This document shows positions 22,390 to 33,891 of a stretch of DNA of 64,000 nt, piece after piece. The translations under genes were made by a program, and so were the position numbers. This stretch comes from Paraphoma chrysanthemicola (taxonomy: Eukaryota; Ascomycota; Dothideomycetes; Pleosporales; Phaeosphaeriaceae): NCBI GenBank assembly GCA_020744225.1, contig JAGMWG010000008.1, positions 992,001 to 1,056,000 on the forward strand, read 5' to 3'. The notes under the pieces were generated by a model. That model searched no databases, was not told the DNA's origin, and saw only the letters and a list, made by a program, of their open reading frames with translations. How positions within the stretch are numbered: position 1 is the first letter of the stretch; each line of letters starts with the position of its first letter.

Positions 22390-23585
22390 CTTGTCGGCAC
22401 CGTTGTTTTGTCTGAACTTTGTATGCAAAGATATGCATTCAGCGAAGGGATTATGTCTTAAATGTCATACACACATATCCTTCGTTTCGGTCCGTATCGG
22501 TCGCACAGAAGAGCCTATAGACTCTTTCAGGGGCTCCGCGTTTCTTTCAGGGCCGGGAGGGGGATGCTGTCGCTTCGTTGTGTGTCTAGGCAGCCGCGGG
22601 CTAGAAGGCGTCGACGACGCGGCGGAGAAACCTCGGATAGTTATGAAGACGACTCTTTTTGCACTCCCCTAGGCTTTCAGCCTTTGTGACATATCTCCAG
22701 GTTACAATCATTATGTGAACGTGCAAAAGGCATCACAAGATGACAACGTCGTCTCGCCTCCGTTGGGGCACATCGATGGGCGTGGCGGCTTACAAGAGTT
22801 ATCTGTTTCCTGCCGCCACCAGGCTGAAAATGACTTATTGGCGTGCTAGTAAGTCTACGAGGTATGAAGTTTGCATTACTTTGACTAGAGAAGTGGTTAG
22901 GACTCAGAAAAATGCCCCAAGTGGAGGAGCCGCACCAAGTCGGGGTGTAAAAGGTGCCCTCTTCGCCATTTTTACAGTGCGAAGGCGACGACGCGACTGG
23001 TAATTTTGTTCGAAGCGGCGCTGGTATCAAAGAGAAAGATCCTTGCAGAAATCCTTGCAGCCACCCTGAACAGTGCAGTAGATATGTCCAAGTAGACATT
23101 TATCTGCTATCTAAAGTCTGACTACCTAGAGTTTCTGGAAACGGAGTACTTCTCACTAGGTGGGAAGAGGTATTAGTTGTTAAATGAGCTTTTGGACGGA
23201 CTTACCATCTTCGCCCTCCTTTTCTGGCTCGACGCTATATGAGTAGATACAACGATAATGAAACCTGAAATGACAAACGATCGACCATCTTAGTGACGAA
23301 GTGACGTAAGTATGCTTTACATGCTTCAGCAAAATGTGAATTTCTGTTGTTTCATATCGTGCACACTACTAGCATCCGAGCAGACACATTCATCTAGGTA
23401 GCATTGTACCTCGAGTGGTCTGTACATTGTACGTAAACGTCACAACTTGTGGTTCCATTGGCTTTGATATAACCATGTTCTACCTACGACATGTACGGCG
23501 AAGAAAAGGCCGAAGATTCTGAAGAACCAATACCGTTGTTTCACTACTCGTGTGGATTTGCTGGCGAACTTGACGCCGTGCAGCG
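22390..23585. other. Divergent intergenic region, HET and coiled-coil gene
   Basis: 1.2 kb without a supported gene. Frames at 22462-23099 overlap on both strands and have no domain. It becomes more AT-rich towards 23100-23580, consistent with promoter DNA for the coiled-coil gene. Confidence 0.45.
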
Positions 23586-25067
23586 ATGTCGGGAGTGAAC
23601 AAGTTTTTCAGGCGCTTCGCTGTCCAGCCTCACGCTGTCACGGAGGCCGATAATGCCTCATATGCTTCAGACACGCCCACATTGTTCATCATCGCACCGC
23701 GTGAAGCCATCACACTCACATCCTCACCTGACGAAGATTCAAACTTCATCCGCCTCGAAGCCGAGAACAAACAGCTCCGCCAACACATCGAACAACTCAA
23801 GGAGGAATCATCATGCAGCAAAGACTTGCTGAATCAATGTGTGACCAGCACCGAATCTGAGCTTACCCGTCTCCGTGCTGAAGTCGCCTCTCTCCACACG
23901 AACAACGATGCCCTGACAAACCGCTGCGAGGAACTCGAACACAAGTCCCACCTTGCGCAAAGTGTGCTCACACAGCACGAAGCGACCACCAAGCTCGAGC
24001 TGGAACTAGTAACCAAGGAGCGAGATAAGTTTCGCTTAAGATGTGAAGAGCTTACTGAGCAATCACAGTTCAATCAAAGCATTGCACACGACTGCGCAGC
24101 GAAATTGCGATCCCGCGACGTCAGGATCGAAACGTTGCAGTTCCTGAATGAAAATCTTCGCAGAGAGACAATCGAGTCCAAGCCTGCTCGTGCACAAGTT
24201 AAAGCCCACCAGACCACGCTCCAGCACTTACGAAACGAGGTACGTCTTTCCCAAGAACATAACCTCCGTCTCCGCGCTTGGGGCTGTGCAGATGCGTGTC
24301 CCGCGGAACAAGAATCCCTTACCCTTTCCCGACGTGTCGAGACTCTCGAGTTAGACAACCTAGCCCTGCGAAACGGGCTCGCGGAGCACAAAGCGCGTGC
24401 AAGACGAGAGATGGGTGCGTTGACGGAGGAGTGTAATGCGCTGACGGAGCAGGTGAGGGTTGCGGAAACGGATGCACGATGCTACCTCAAGGCGAGTAGG
24501 GTGAGTGATGAGTTGTTTCGCATGTTGAAGGCGGAGTATGATTATAAGGTTGATGAAGTGCTGCTTGAACGGAGGGCGAATGAAGAGTTGGAGAAAGAGG
24601 TGCTTGTGCTATCCACCACCACTACTACCGCTGCTGCTGACGGTGCAGGCAAATACACCATGATTACTCCTACATCCGAATCGTCATTTCCTACCATCTC
24701 CTCCCCGTCCTCCACGCATTTCCCAGCACCTCAACCCACTGAACCATCCCTGAGCACCACTACTCTACAAGCCCAGATCCACATCCTAACAACCCAACTC
24801 GCCAAAGCGACCGCCTCGTCCACCGAGCGCGAGAAATTGCTTGACAAGTTCAAAGAGCAGCAGAAACAGCTGATGCACAGTGTCAGACAGGATCGGCAGG
24901 AGAGGAAGGAACTGCAGGCGAAGACTGAGGCGTTGTATAAGGAGAATAAGAGGAATAAGGAGAGGTTTGAGGAGAGGTTGAGGGGGAGGGATGGGCGGAT
25001 TGGGGAGTTGGAAGGTTTGGTTGAGGGGAGAAGGGGAGAGAATAGGGGGGAGGGTAGGGAAGGGTGA
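23586..25067 (+). CDS. Coiled-coil protein, intronless (right of HET gene)
   Basis: 493 residues from MSGVNKFFRRFAVQPHAV, with no intron. After ~60 residues the chain becomes continuous coiled coil (ENKQLRQHIEQLKEES; LTRLRAEVASLHTNND; EREKLLDKFKEQQKQL). A Ser/Thr/Pro-rich linker interrupts it around 345-395. The tail is Arg/Gly/Glu-rich and its DNA is unusually purine-biased. Gene length, lack of introns and style match the coiled-coil gene at 18938, so the two may be distant paralogues either side of the HET gene. No catalytic motif; function unknown. Confidence 0.8.
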   Translation: MSGVNKFFRRFAVQPHAVTEADNASYASDTPTLFIIAPREAITLTSSPDEDSNFIRLEAENKQLRQHIEQLKEESSCSKDLLNQCVTSTESELTRLRAEVASLHTNNDALTNRCEELEHKSHLAQSVLTQHEATTKLELELVTKERDKFRLRCEELTEQSQFNQSIAHDCAAKLRSRDVRIETLQFLNENLRRETIESKPARAQVKAHQTTLQHLRNEVRLSQEHNLRLRAWGCADACPAEQESLTLSRRVETLELDNLALRNGLAEHKARARREMGALTEECNALTEQVRVAETDARCYLKASRVSDELFRMLKAEYDYKVDEVLLERRANEELEKEVLVLSTTTTTAAADGAGKYTMITPTSESSFPTISSPSSTHFPAPQPTEPSLSTTTLQAQIHILTTQLAKATASSTEREKLLDKFKEQQKQLMHSVRQDRQERKELQAKTEALYKENKRNKERFEERLRGRDGRIGELEGLVEGRRGENRGEGREG

Positions 25068-25751
25068 GGGTGGGTGAGTGAGTTTACTGGGAGTATGGTT
25101 TGATTCTTGCTCCATCGTAGTTATCGTATTTGAGTAAGCTGTCTTGGGTGTAAGTATGAGATTTCATCGGCCTTGAGTGGTTGGGCCAATGTCGAAGGAG
25201 GAGAGACACATGTTTGAAAATTGTTGTAGTCCTCATATGATATTGTGAACGCAATACCCGATCGCGGGGAATACTCGTGGTATCCTTGCATGTATCCTGG
25301 TAGGGGCACCATATTTATGAAAAAAAAAAATGGGGCTGAACTGGGATACTTGGGCCATATCTAATCCAGTAGTGATACACATCCACGCGACATATGAGCG
25401 ATGGAACACACACGCTTGATTCGTGTGACACATGTTGTGCAGCGTTGATGGGATTGTGGATGGATAAGCGGGAGTAGTGCAGATGATGGATCGTTGTCAG
25501 ACCCTGGCGGCGCGGGCGCCATCCCGCTTCTGGACCAGGCGTCTGTTTAGGGACCACCTCGGTGCATGACGGAGACGGAGCTCCTTCACGTCACTCGAAG
25601 CTTCACTCGCGTCGCATTCACCCGCCCACGCCCCCAATTGCTATCGCTGCTGCAATCCGCGACCCACGCGCGGCAGACGTCATGTCGCTTGACGGCCAGA
25701 CCAGATGAGCTGCTTCCGACTCAGCAACCCGTGTTGCGAGCCCGCCATACC
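25068..25751. other. Intergenic
   Basis: No gene recognised. Contains a ten-base poly-A run near 25318-25329. The frame of the next gene is open upstream to 25566, but the first ATG matching the family start is at 25752. Confidence 0.5.
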
Positions 25752-28329
25752 ATGTCCTCCTCGAACATCCGCGTCTTTGTAGAATGGAAAAACGCTACCG
25801 TGTTCGCGGGCGAGGACATCGAATGCACAATCACATTCAGAAATGTCGCCCCGCCCGAGGGCCGCGACCGCTCGCCCGCGCGCAAGCAGAACGGCTTCGC
25901 GCCTGGTGGGGAGCGCCAGCGCAAGCTGCCCCCAGTGCATTCCTCGACACGGCCTTCAGTGTCCCGGAACTCGTCGTTTGTCTCGCAGAACCCACCGGCG
26001 CATGTACGCGGACACCGTCCCGCTCTATCGCTCAATACCCCCTCTACGGCTGGCGAGCGGAGGTCGCCTGCTCCGCCGAGCGCAGCGTTTGGCAATAACA
26101 CCAGTGGCCAGCGTCACGGCCGGTCTGTGTCGATAGTATCGCTAGGCACCGATGTTGCCACTGAGACGAGTCGCGGGGGAAGCGCCGCCACTGGACGCCC
26201 TGCGCGAGGACACGCCCGGTCTGGAAGTCTCCAGATTGTGCCTGGCAGGCCGAGCTCGTATCCTGGTGCGTGGCCTGCTCGTGACATGCATTCGCGGCTG
26301 ACAATTTGCTAGTGAATTCGCCAGGCCATCGCTCAGCAACACACCCCTCACCGCTCGCAGGTGGACTTTCCCCCCCACCATCAGCTCAAGAAAGCGCCAA
26401 CGAGTTCGCATTCCCCGCACGACCAGGACGAAGGCGGCCCGGTGTCACCACTTCCCCGAGCACGCCTCACCTCCCCGGCGTCACTCGAAAAGCATCCAAT
26501 TCAATCTCCCACAGCTTCAAGTTCCCCGCCGCACCTCCTTCGGAGCACAATGCCTCACCCGAACGACCAAGTGCGGGTAGCGGCATACCCATTCAGGCCG
26601 CACAGAACCGGCGTCCTTCGCCCCGACTGCAAAACGAGAATCGGAGAACGCCGACAAACCCCAACCTAGAGTCACTGTCGCCTGTAGCTCGCATCATATC
26701 TGGCTCAAGCATGGACGGCACCCCACGTAGCAGCGGCGAATTCTACTCCATGAGCAACAATTCTACTGAGACGCTGGCTTCCGAGTATGTCGCACATCCA
26801 TCTTCTCAGACCCGGCTTCTACCACGAGCGGCACATCAGCGACAAAGTTCCCACCTGGCGCCTCCCACGCCGCAGAATCGTCCCGAGTCGCTCATGATGG
26901 GCTACGCGCAAATCATGGGGTCTTTCACCTTGGACGGCTCTCTGATCAACCAGGCACCGTTTGAGGAGGTGAAAAGGAAAGGCGTCGTTGGCGGTCAAGG
27001 TGGTGGAGGCGTCGTTGGTGTAGAAAGAACGAAACGCGAGAGTGGCTTGTTTGGCGCCTTGGGCTGGGGCAACATCGGAGAGTCTCTGGGTGGACTGTTG
27101 GGGTCATCGGAACCCTCAAGCATACGGGACATGAGCCGCATTGCCAGCATGAAGACCGTCCCTCTGATATCTACCCCGCAGTCTATTCTCTTCGTCGATC
27201 TCAAATTAGCGCCAGGCGAGAGCCGCAGCTATACGTATAGCTTCACGATACCACGGGGACTGCCACCATCTCACAAGGGAAGATCAATGAAGGTGATCTA
27301 TCATCTGACAATTGGCACGCAACGCGCGGGCTCGACCAAGGATCAGCAGGTCAAGCAGGTTGATGTGCCATTTCGGGTTTTTGGCAGTGTGAATAGTATG
27401 TCAATTCATCATGTCCATTCAGTAACTCAACTGACTATTTGACAGGTCGTGGTGACATTCTTGGCCATGATCTGATGTCTCCATACATTATTCTTCGCGA
27501 CCAAGCCCGAACAACTACGGTGGCGACTACAAGCGATAAACTCGTGCCAAAGAAGGCTGCGTCGGGCAAAGAAAACAACACCTTCGGCGATTTTCTTGAA
27601 TACGTTGACAACTTGCTTGATCGGCCACGGCAAAATTCGAGCATGGGCTTGCTTTCCCCAACAGGGACTATGCCAGGCCGATCCTCCTTTGCCGAAGAGC
27701 CGCAAACCATGAAAGAGTCCATCGATATGGCTATCATGCGCAGCAACTTGACAGGCGCGGCAAACCAAAGTGCAAACCGCTTCGAGATTGCCAGAAGCGG
27801 TCGTCGCGTTGCTGTCATCATGTTAGCGCGCCCTGCGTACCGACTTGGTGAAACAATGTCGGCCGTCATTGACTTTACTGACTCACACATTCCGTGCTAC
27901 TCTGTCCACATCTCGCTCGAAACATCTGAGAAAGTCGACCCAGCGATAGCCCTACGATCGAACGCGTCCATTTACCGCGTGACGAAGAAAGCTCATGCCT
28001 CATTCTCCGAAAACGCACTTTTCGCGCAGCGACTGGCCTTCTCTCCTACTATACCTCCGAACGCAACACCAGAGTTCATTACGAGCGGCGTCAGTCTAGA
28101 GTGGAAACTGAGAGTCGAATTCATTACACCGCGACTGACACATGAAGATGGCGAACAGCCACTGTGGGATGACTTACTAGAGGAAATATCAAGTGATGAC
28201 CGAGGCGTCATTCTAGCAGCGGCACAAAGATTGCCCTCAGACAGCTTCGAGATACAAGTACCGATCAGGGTATATGGTGCTGTCAGCGGGGTGCCGGAGG
28301 GCATGAATGAGGATGGTCTGCCAGTGTGA
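25752..28329 (+). CDS. RGP1: Rgp1 family protein (Ric1-Rgp1 exchange factor for Ypt6/Rab6)
   Basis: With Ric1, Rgp1 activates the Golgi GTPase Ypt6/Rab6 and supports endosome-to-Golgi traffic. Exons 25752-26265, 26313-27395 and 27446-28329 (introns of 47 and 50 bases) give 826 residues. The N-terminus (SSNIRVFVEWKNATVFAGED then IECTITFRN) matches the first strands of the arrestin-like Rgp1 fold. Residues ~35-370 are a Ser/Pro-rich disordered insertion. The conserved part resumes at QSILFVDLKLAPGES and YSFTIPRGLPPSHKG, then VIYHLTIGTQR. Exon 3 holds the C-terminal beta-rich half (FEIARSGRRVAVIML; FSPTIPPNATPEFITSG) and ends in VPIRVYGAVSGVPEG. The long disordered insertion makes it larger than the yeast protein. 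Confidence 0.92.
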
Positions 28330-29081
28330 TGGCAAGACCAACATCTCATCTAACATGTTTGAGTTCTCCTCATGCCAAACTAGGAAGCGCAAGGAGAATC
28401 TCAGTATAAGACCCAAGGCGTAAAGTGAACCGCCAATGGATTTTTGTATAGGTGCACTTCGGAGTATAGATTCATGGAGGCGATTTGCATTTGTTGGATG
28501 ATAAACTTGTTGTAGTATACCACCTCGTTTCGATAGAATTATCGAGCACAAACACAATTCCTGATTATGAAGAAATATCGTGACGTCCATGTGATCAAAG
28601 CTTTCACTGAAGGTCGTGAATGATATCATTTTAGGGAATTTTGACGCTGACGCGTGCTAATGGGTAGTTGTGAAGCATGTGTCCTTCGATTGACTGATAT
28701 GCCAGAATCTCAGGTTCCTGAGACCTCCAGAGTGAGATACCGGATTACGCAATCATGAGTGAAAGGCGCGACCTCAAGGATGTCACGTATCACGAATGTC
28801 AAGCGATGTCAAATGTTCCCATTCTCAGAACCCAAAGAGGTGTTCATGGATCCCGCGTGCTGCTTCACCGGTCACTTACCCCGGACGATAGCTGGCCTAT
28901 CAACTCAGTCAACGTAGCTCTACCCCGCTTCCTCTCTACCCCGTCTTGCCGCGCCTTCTCTTCACTGTCTGTATTTAGATTTGTCATGTCCTGCTCATAG
29001 TCTGCAGGACATTGCTCCGCCGTTGCTCTATAAACTCTCTCTCAGCACATCTTCAGCCTCGCGCAACTGTATCACAAGTAT
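28330..29081. other. Intergenic upstream of the KPRPI trio
   Basis: No gene found. A CTATAAA box at ~29029-29035 lies ~50 bases before the first KPRPI-gene ATG and is likely its TATA element. Confidence 0.5.
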
Positions 29082-29274
29082 GGCCATGACCGACGACAAA
29101 CAGCCTCGCGACGGAAGCAACAAGCCAAGGCCAATACCGTCAGGTGGGGAGGTTCAGCCAAAAGACGGCAGTTACAACAGAATTGTCGAAGACGAAGATA
29201 TTCGGGACGAACTGTTTGATCCCAAACCAGCGCCTACAGATGATAGCGGTCTTGGAACAAGTATAAAAGACTAA
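29082..29274 (+). CDS. KPRPI-motif small protein A
   Basis: 64 residues from MAMTDDKQPRD, highly charged and hydrophilic, without signal peptide or Cys. It holds RDGSNKPRPIPSGGEVQPKD near the N-terminus; the same motif ends proteins B and C downstream. After it comes an acidic tail (VEDEDIRDELFDPKPAP) not found in the others. Just past the stop, at 29274-29283, AAGGACGGAA is followed by a GTATGT donor and a CAG acceptor before ATTAA. This resembles the splice point and ending of gene B, so an alternative 3' structure or a decayed final exon is possible. The first member of a tandem trio; function unknown and not recognised. Confidence 0.55.
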
Positions 29275-29449
29275 AGGACGGAAGTATGTATCGTATGTTC
29301 TTCGATTTTACTCATGTCATTGCTGACCATCAGATTAATGATGTCTGAGCCTAGCTGAGCGTAATGGGGGTGAAAGGAGTGTTGGGTATTCCGGCAGTGT
29401 GTGCATAGCACTATACTACTCAGGGACCAATGGACGGACATGAGTTATG

Positions 29450-29640
29450 GATCATGCATAATAAGTCAAATGCCTTGTATTTGATCCAATAGCAACATAA
29501 CCTTTCAGCACTACCCATCACATGCTTGTGAAACTACACCTATCATGTCCAGCAGCGTACAGGTGCATATGAGCACCCGCGCTTATCGCTCTCATCATGC
29601 GAGCCCCCAACATTATTCACACCCACCTTTCTCGTATATA
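29450..29640 (+). promoter_or_regulatory. Promoter of KPRPI gene B: CCAAT and TATA boxes
   Basis: CCAAT at 29486-29490 is 270 bases before the ATG, and TATATAT at ~29634 is ~120 bases before it. The block GCATAATAAGTCAAATGCCT and its CCAAT resemble the region before gene C (29450-29545 against ~30050-30147). The duplication therefore included the promoter. Confidence 0.6.
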
Positions 29641-29755
29641 TCCTTGATAGACGTCCCGGCCCATCGATCTCGCCTACAAGTTCGAGCCAACTCATTGTCA
29701 AGACCTTTCACTATCAACCTGTGCAATCACATTCGCAACAACCCGACGCGCAACC

Positions 29756-29982
29756 ATGGGACGAAAGGGCAAGAACGATCGCACGAGTGGCGATGACAAG
29801 TATTACGAAGACCAGAATCGTGCGCCAAAGGAGTTGATTGGGGGCGGTGATCATCCCCCAATGGATGGAGGGTATAAGCCTAGACCGATAAGTCCCGAAG
29901 GCTGCGAGCCGCGTGATGGAAGTACGTATTTATCAATCAATGAATGAAAGAGCACTGAACTCACACATGAACAGGCTATTGA
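29756..29982 (+). CDS. KPRPI-motif small protein B
   Basis: Exons 29756-29921 and 29975-29982 with a 53-base intron (GTACGT...ACAG) encode exactly 57 residues. The second exon supplies only the last two residues and the stop. It starts MGRKGKNDRTSGDDKYYED. Residues 37-45 are DGGYKPRPI and the chain ends EPRDGSY. It is hydrophilic and probably disordered, with no Cys-rich, membrane or secretion feature. It has the same length and motif position as protein C. The intron falls at nearly the same codon in both, which supports the models. Function unknown; I do not recognise the family. Confidence 0.65.
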
Positions 29983-30049
29983 AAATTAAGCGTGGACTTC
30001 ATGCGTGAGTGGAGGGCAGCGTTGCTCGGCTGATGTTCCCGACTCGTGC

Positions 30050-30295
30050 CCTAGCATAATGAATCAGATGTCTTATCGTTGACCCAATAATAATAATCTA
30101 CTCGTTTAATTCCTGTTTTACATCCTTGTATATTTACGCCTATAATCAGCAAGTACGTGTTGCACCCTTCTTACACACATCCACTCGACATCAACTACCC
30201 CACCGTCCCCGCACATCACCTCCGGATCCATCTCTCTTCTCTGCTTATATCAAACCGCCCAGCCCCGGCTCCCACACCACTCCCATATATATCTA
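30050..30295 (+). promoter_or_regulatory. Promoter of KPRPI gene C: CCAAT and TATA boxes
   Basis: CCAAT at 30084-30088 lies 281 bases before the ATG, against 270 in gene B. It is preceded by GCATAATGAATCAGATGTCT, which resembles the gene B promoter. A TATATAT box at ~30283-30290 lies ~80 bases before the ATG. Confidence 0.6.
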
Positions 30296-30364
30296 GGCAG
30301 TACTCATCATTCATCATTTCCTCCCACTCACGCACCGGCTTTCAATTCCAGGCAACAAGGCAAT

Positions 30365-30588
30365 ATGACTCGTCGAAACGTTTCTCCAGACCGCACAAGC
30401 GTCGAAGGTAGTTCTTCGTCCGGCACGCAAAATGAATCCCGCCCAAAGACACCAGATGAGGATGAATGGCGGGATGGGGGCCACAAGCCTAGGCCGATAC
30501 CTAACGAAGATACCCAGCCGCGCGATGGCTTTATGTGTGTTGCCGATGAACTACTGGAATTTCAATGAACTCACGATTATATAGTTAG
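30365..30588 (+). CDS. KPRPI-motif small protein C
   Basis: Exons 30365-30534 and 30585-30588 with a 50-base intron (GTGTGT...ATATAG) encode 57 residues, the same as protein B. It starts MTRRNVSPDRTSVEGSSS. Residues 38-45 are DGGHKPRP plus Ile, and the end is QPRDGFI. Read without splicing, the frame continues ten more residues (stop at 30568), so the intron is a model chosen by comparison with gene B. Highly hydrophilic; no known domain. The end of the trio is followed at once by the 3' end of the minus-strand membrane protein gene. Confidence 0.6.
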
Positions 30589-30751
30589 TCGAGATCGAGA
30601 TGACCCAAACAACTAGGGAATTCGAGTGCCGTATTACGAAGACAGAGCAAGGGACACCATGTATTCGAAAGGAGACCCAGAGTGATAATAATGTAGACAT
30701 TACGTTCCGGACAAGATACATTATCTACACACACACCCTAGTATATAACGC

Positions 30752-33700
30752 TCATAATAAGCTCCTTCTATTCCGATTCGCCAACTTGGCATACTGTTTC
30801 CTCGTGCGCTCGTGGCCCTCCTGCAATTCATATTCCGACATGATACTCACCGGCCGCGATTGCACATGTCGTAAACTCTCAGCCCCAGTTGCGGATCTCA
30901 ATTTCGTCGGGGGTTTGTCTTTCATGCCTAGACCTCTTCGTATCGTGGAGATCATGTTTGCAAAGAAACCACCACCAGATTGGGCCGGCGAGGGCCCCAG
31001 TTCCTCTACCGGACCATGCATGTGTGAAGGCGAATGGTCGTGATTTAGTAATGCCGACTTCTCGCCTGGTTCCATGAAGAGATGGCTGCCTTCGTGATTG
31101 ACGAACCAGTTGACCTCGTATTGTCTTCCCTCGGGACCACCGCCGCACGAGCCGGCGAGGACGTGGGAGGGAGGTGAGTTCACAGCAAGGGCGAAGAGGT
31201 TTGGTGGTTCGGAGAAATCGGTTACGAGGCCGCGGTGGATGAGGAAGTATCCGAGTACGAAGACATTCATGAGAAAGACGAGCACGAGAACAATCACCCA
31301 AGCTCGTGCAGCGGCGCTTTCAATGCCTCCAGAAGCGTACTGTTGTGCCATGAGGGAAGAGTTGAAGTACTGATATACTGGGGCTTCGAGGCCAGCATCA
31401 CTGTAGTTCTATTGTTCAGTCAGCGACCAAATCCTTGCAGAACAGCGCTTTGTAAGTCCTCAGCAACGTGTGCATCGCGCTTGACATATCTTCGGAGTAC
31501 AAGCCTTGAAACAGATAGGAGATGGGTGAGAGCAAAGTGTGATAGTGTTTCACGTACCCATTTCATGACGTATGGTGCATCCATCATGCTCTTTAGCATT
31601 GTGCAACCCGACAAAACGGCGATCGCTTCACCCATGCTCGGCAAATCAGGATTGAGGTCAACCTCGAAATCCTTAGGGTCTGGATTAGATGGGTTCAGCA
31701 TCAACTGGGTGAGAAGCCTTGAGTTGCTTGCGTCCGCATCCACAATGCCTGTTTGTAGAGATAAAGCATTGGACCAATCAAATCCAATGTCCTTCCAATT
31801 TGCCACACTTCTGACCCACGAGGCGCCTGGATGGTGCTTGTCGTATGCCATTCCGTCAGCTTTGTCTTCGCAAAGTGCTTCCATGGTTCCACCACCCGAT
31901 TGAGCATGGTAACTAGTCAAGCATCCTGGACTGATAGACATGTAGATCCTGCAAAGAGAAAAGATGCCAGTCGTGTTGACTTTATCGTCTGCACCTCCTT
32001 GGCCAAGTAGATAGATTGCCGCTCTGCCCCATGGTTCACTGGTGTGGTTCATGATAGTGTTGAAGGGCTTGGGATATTTGGGAAAGACGGGCGGATAATG
32101 AATGCGTTCGTTGCTGTTCCAGTCGAATAGATCATCTACGACCGTCTTGTTCGTTGTCGTTGCTTGGTCCATGAGGCCGCCATTCTTCCAATTTGAGATA
32201 TTGATCTTCGTCTCGGGATTCCATGTGTCAAAGATGATTGGGGCCAATTCTTCCCTGTTCATATTGACGCAAAGCACGTTCATGACAGGTGAGGGTACTG
32301 ATGCCCGCAATGAGTAGGTCCCTTCTCCGTTCAGTTCCTCGGGTTGTAGAATGTCATTTCTGATGGCATGTGCGGCCTCGAATACGCCGGCGTGTGGCAT
32401 TGCTAGCGAGACATTGTTGATGGCCCGACCATGCGCTTTTGATACCGCTTTTGTGTCGGCAAGGTTGATCCACTGTGCGGTTATGGTGGTGTTCTCGTAG
32501 AGTAAGCCGAATCCTGGCGGCCGTTTGTGTTGGTCGGTCGTAGTGTTCTTCTTTCTGGACTCCACATCCCATTCTGCAAGATAGCGTTGATAGTTGTGAT
32601 ATCCTTGACCTGCGTGCTCGATCTGAAGACAAGTGCTGCCTCCGTACTCCATGTCCGTGCGGATCGGGGTCTGACAGAGATTCTTGATGTAAGTCACGTT
32701 CGCAAAATCAGACACAACGCGACCCGACATAATCGTATCCTTCCATGATCCTTGTCTAAGCGTTGGTTGAACCAGCGCAGCGGATGCGGAGGAGTAAAGC
32801 GTTGCAAGAACAGCACTGAGGAGACCCATGATACCCAAGAAGGATAGCCCAGCATATTTTGCAGCGGCTGGGTGCGTAATAAGTGTCCCAGGCTGAACAA
32901 CCCATCGCCAGATGCTAAGTTCCGCCAAGCTAACGCCTCGGCCTTCGTTCTTCACAAACGCTCTCCGGCTTAAAACTTGGCCCAGAAAAGCGACGAAAGA
33001 AGTGACGAATGAAAGCTCAATGAGCTTCGCGAATATCGTCGTAAGCAGTACTGCATTTGCTGGTGTCAATGGGCCTTGTGAAGTTATGCGCCGACCCCAA
33101 AAAGGTTCCTTGATCGCAAGCCCCACGAAGATGCCGGAAAAGACGCAAGAGAATACACAAATGAGGATAATAGTAACATTCAGCCATGTGAGGCGCGACT
33201 GGTAGAAGTCTCTCGCAGTCGGACATTCGTGTGAGGGTCGAAAGTCGTTCTCATAAGCCGATTTTGCCGATCTGATGGACGGTGCACCGTGCAGCCTCGA
33301 TGTGTCAGACTCATGGATATATTGCTGGTAGTCGTCCACGCTGGCACTGCTCTGCCGCGCATTCTTCAGGATGCCTCGCCGGAAATCCTCGAAAGTGCCA
33401 ACATCTTCCCGTGGGCTGAATCTGTCACGCCTCAAGTCTGGGGTGTTCTCCGTCGACGAATCCCTCGGAAACGTGTCGGCGAATGGGTTCGCTGAGCCTG
33501 GAGGCGAAAGGACGCCAGGACTTCTCACTTGCGGGCTTTGCAGACCTGGGCCTGCTGACCGTCCTGGTATCGACTCAATGTTCACCCTTCGTGCTGTCTG
33601 TACTGGCACGTACGATGGTGCTATTCCCAAGCCACCGCCGCTCTGCCTATGAAAGCTGTGTGCAACATCGCCCTCCTCATGCTCCTCGTATATGGTATCG

Positions 33701-33891
33701 ACAGCGGTCGCATCGCTTTGGAAGCTTGAGAACTCGGTTCGCGAGACGGGTGGGCTCGTCGGAGGCGCGATGTGCGTGAAACCGAGGGGTTGGTGATTGT
33801 CTGTGAACTGCAGGCCCGATAGTGCAGGCGTGCTCCCTGCGCTTTCAGATAGGTCCGATGTTTCATTTATCAGAGGCCGGCGGTCGGCCAT
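30752..33891 (-). CDS. Large four-helix membrane protein, unknown function
   Basis: Exons 33891-31558 and 31408-30752 (149-base intron, GTACGT...AATAG) give 996 residues. Residues 1-240 are a Ser/Pro-rich cytoplasmic-type region. Three hydrophobic helices follow: VTIILICVFSCVFSGIFVGL, a second starting NAVLLTTIFAKLIELSF, and a third around LSFLGIMGLLSAVLATLY. The next ~430 residues carry many NxT/S sites (NVTY, NTTI, NVSL, NHTS, NKTV) and paired Cys, so are probably extracellular. A last helix (VIVLVLVFLMNVFVLGYF) precedes a ~130-residue cytoplasmic tail. The layout is that of a surface or vacuolar membrane protein, and I do not know the family. An in-frame extension upstream to 33939 has no ATG advantage. 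Confidence 0.85.
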
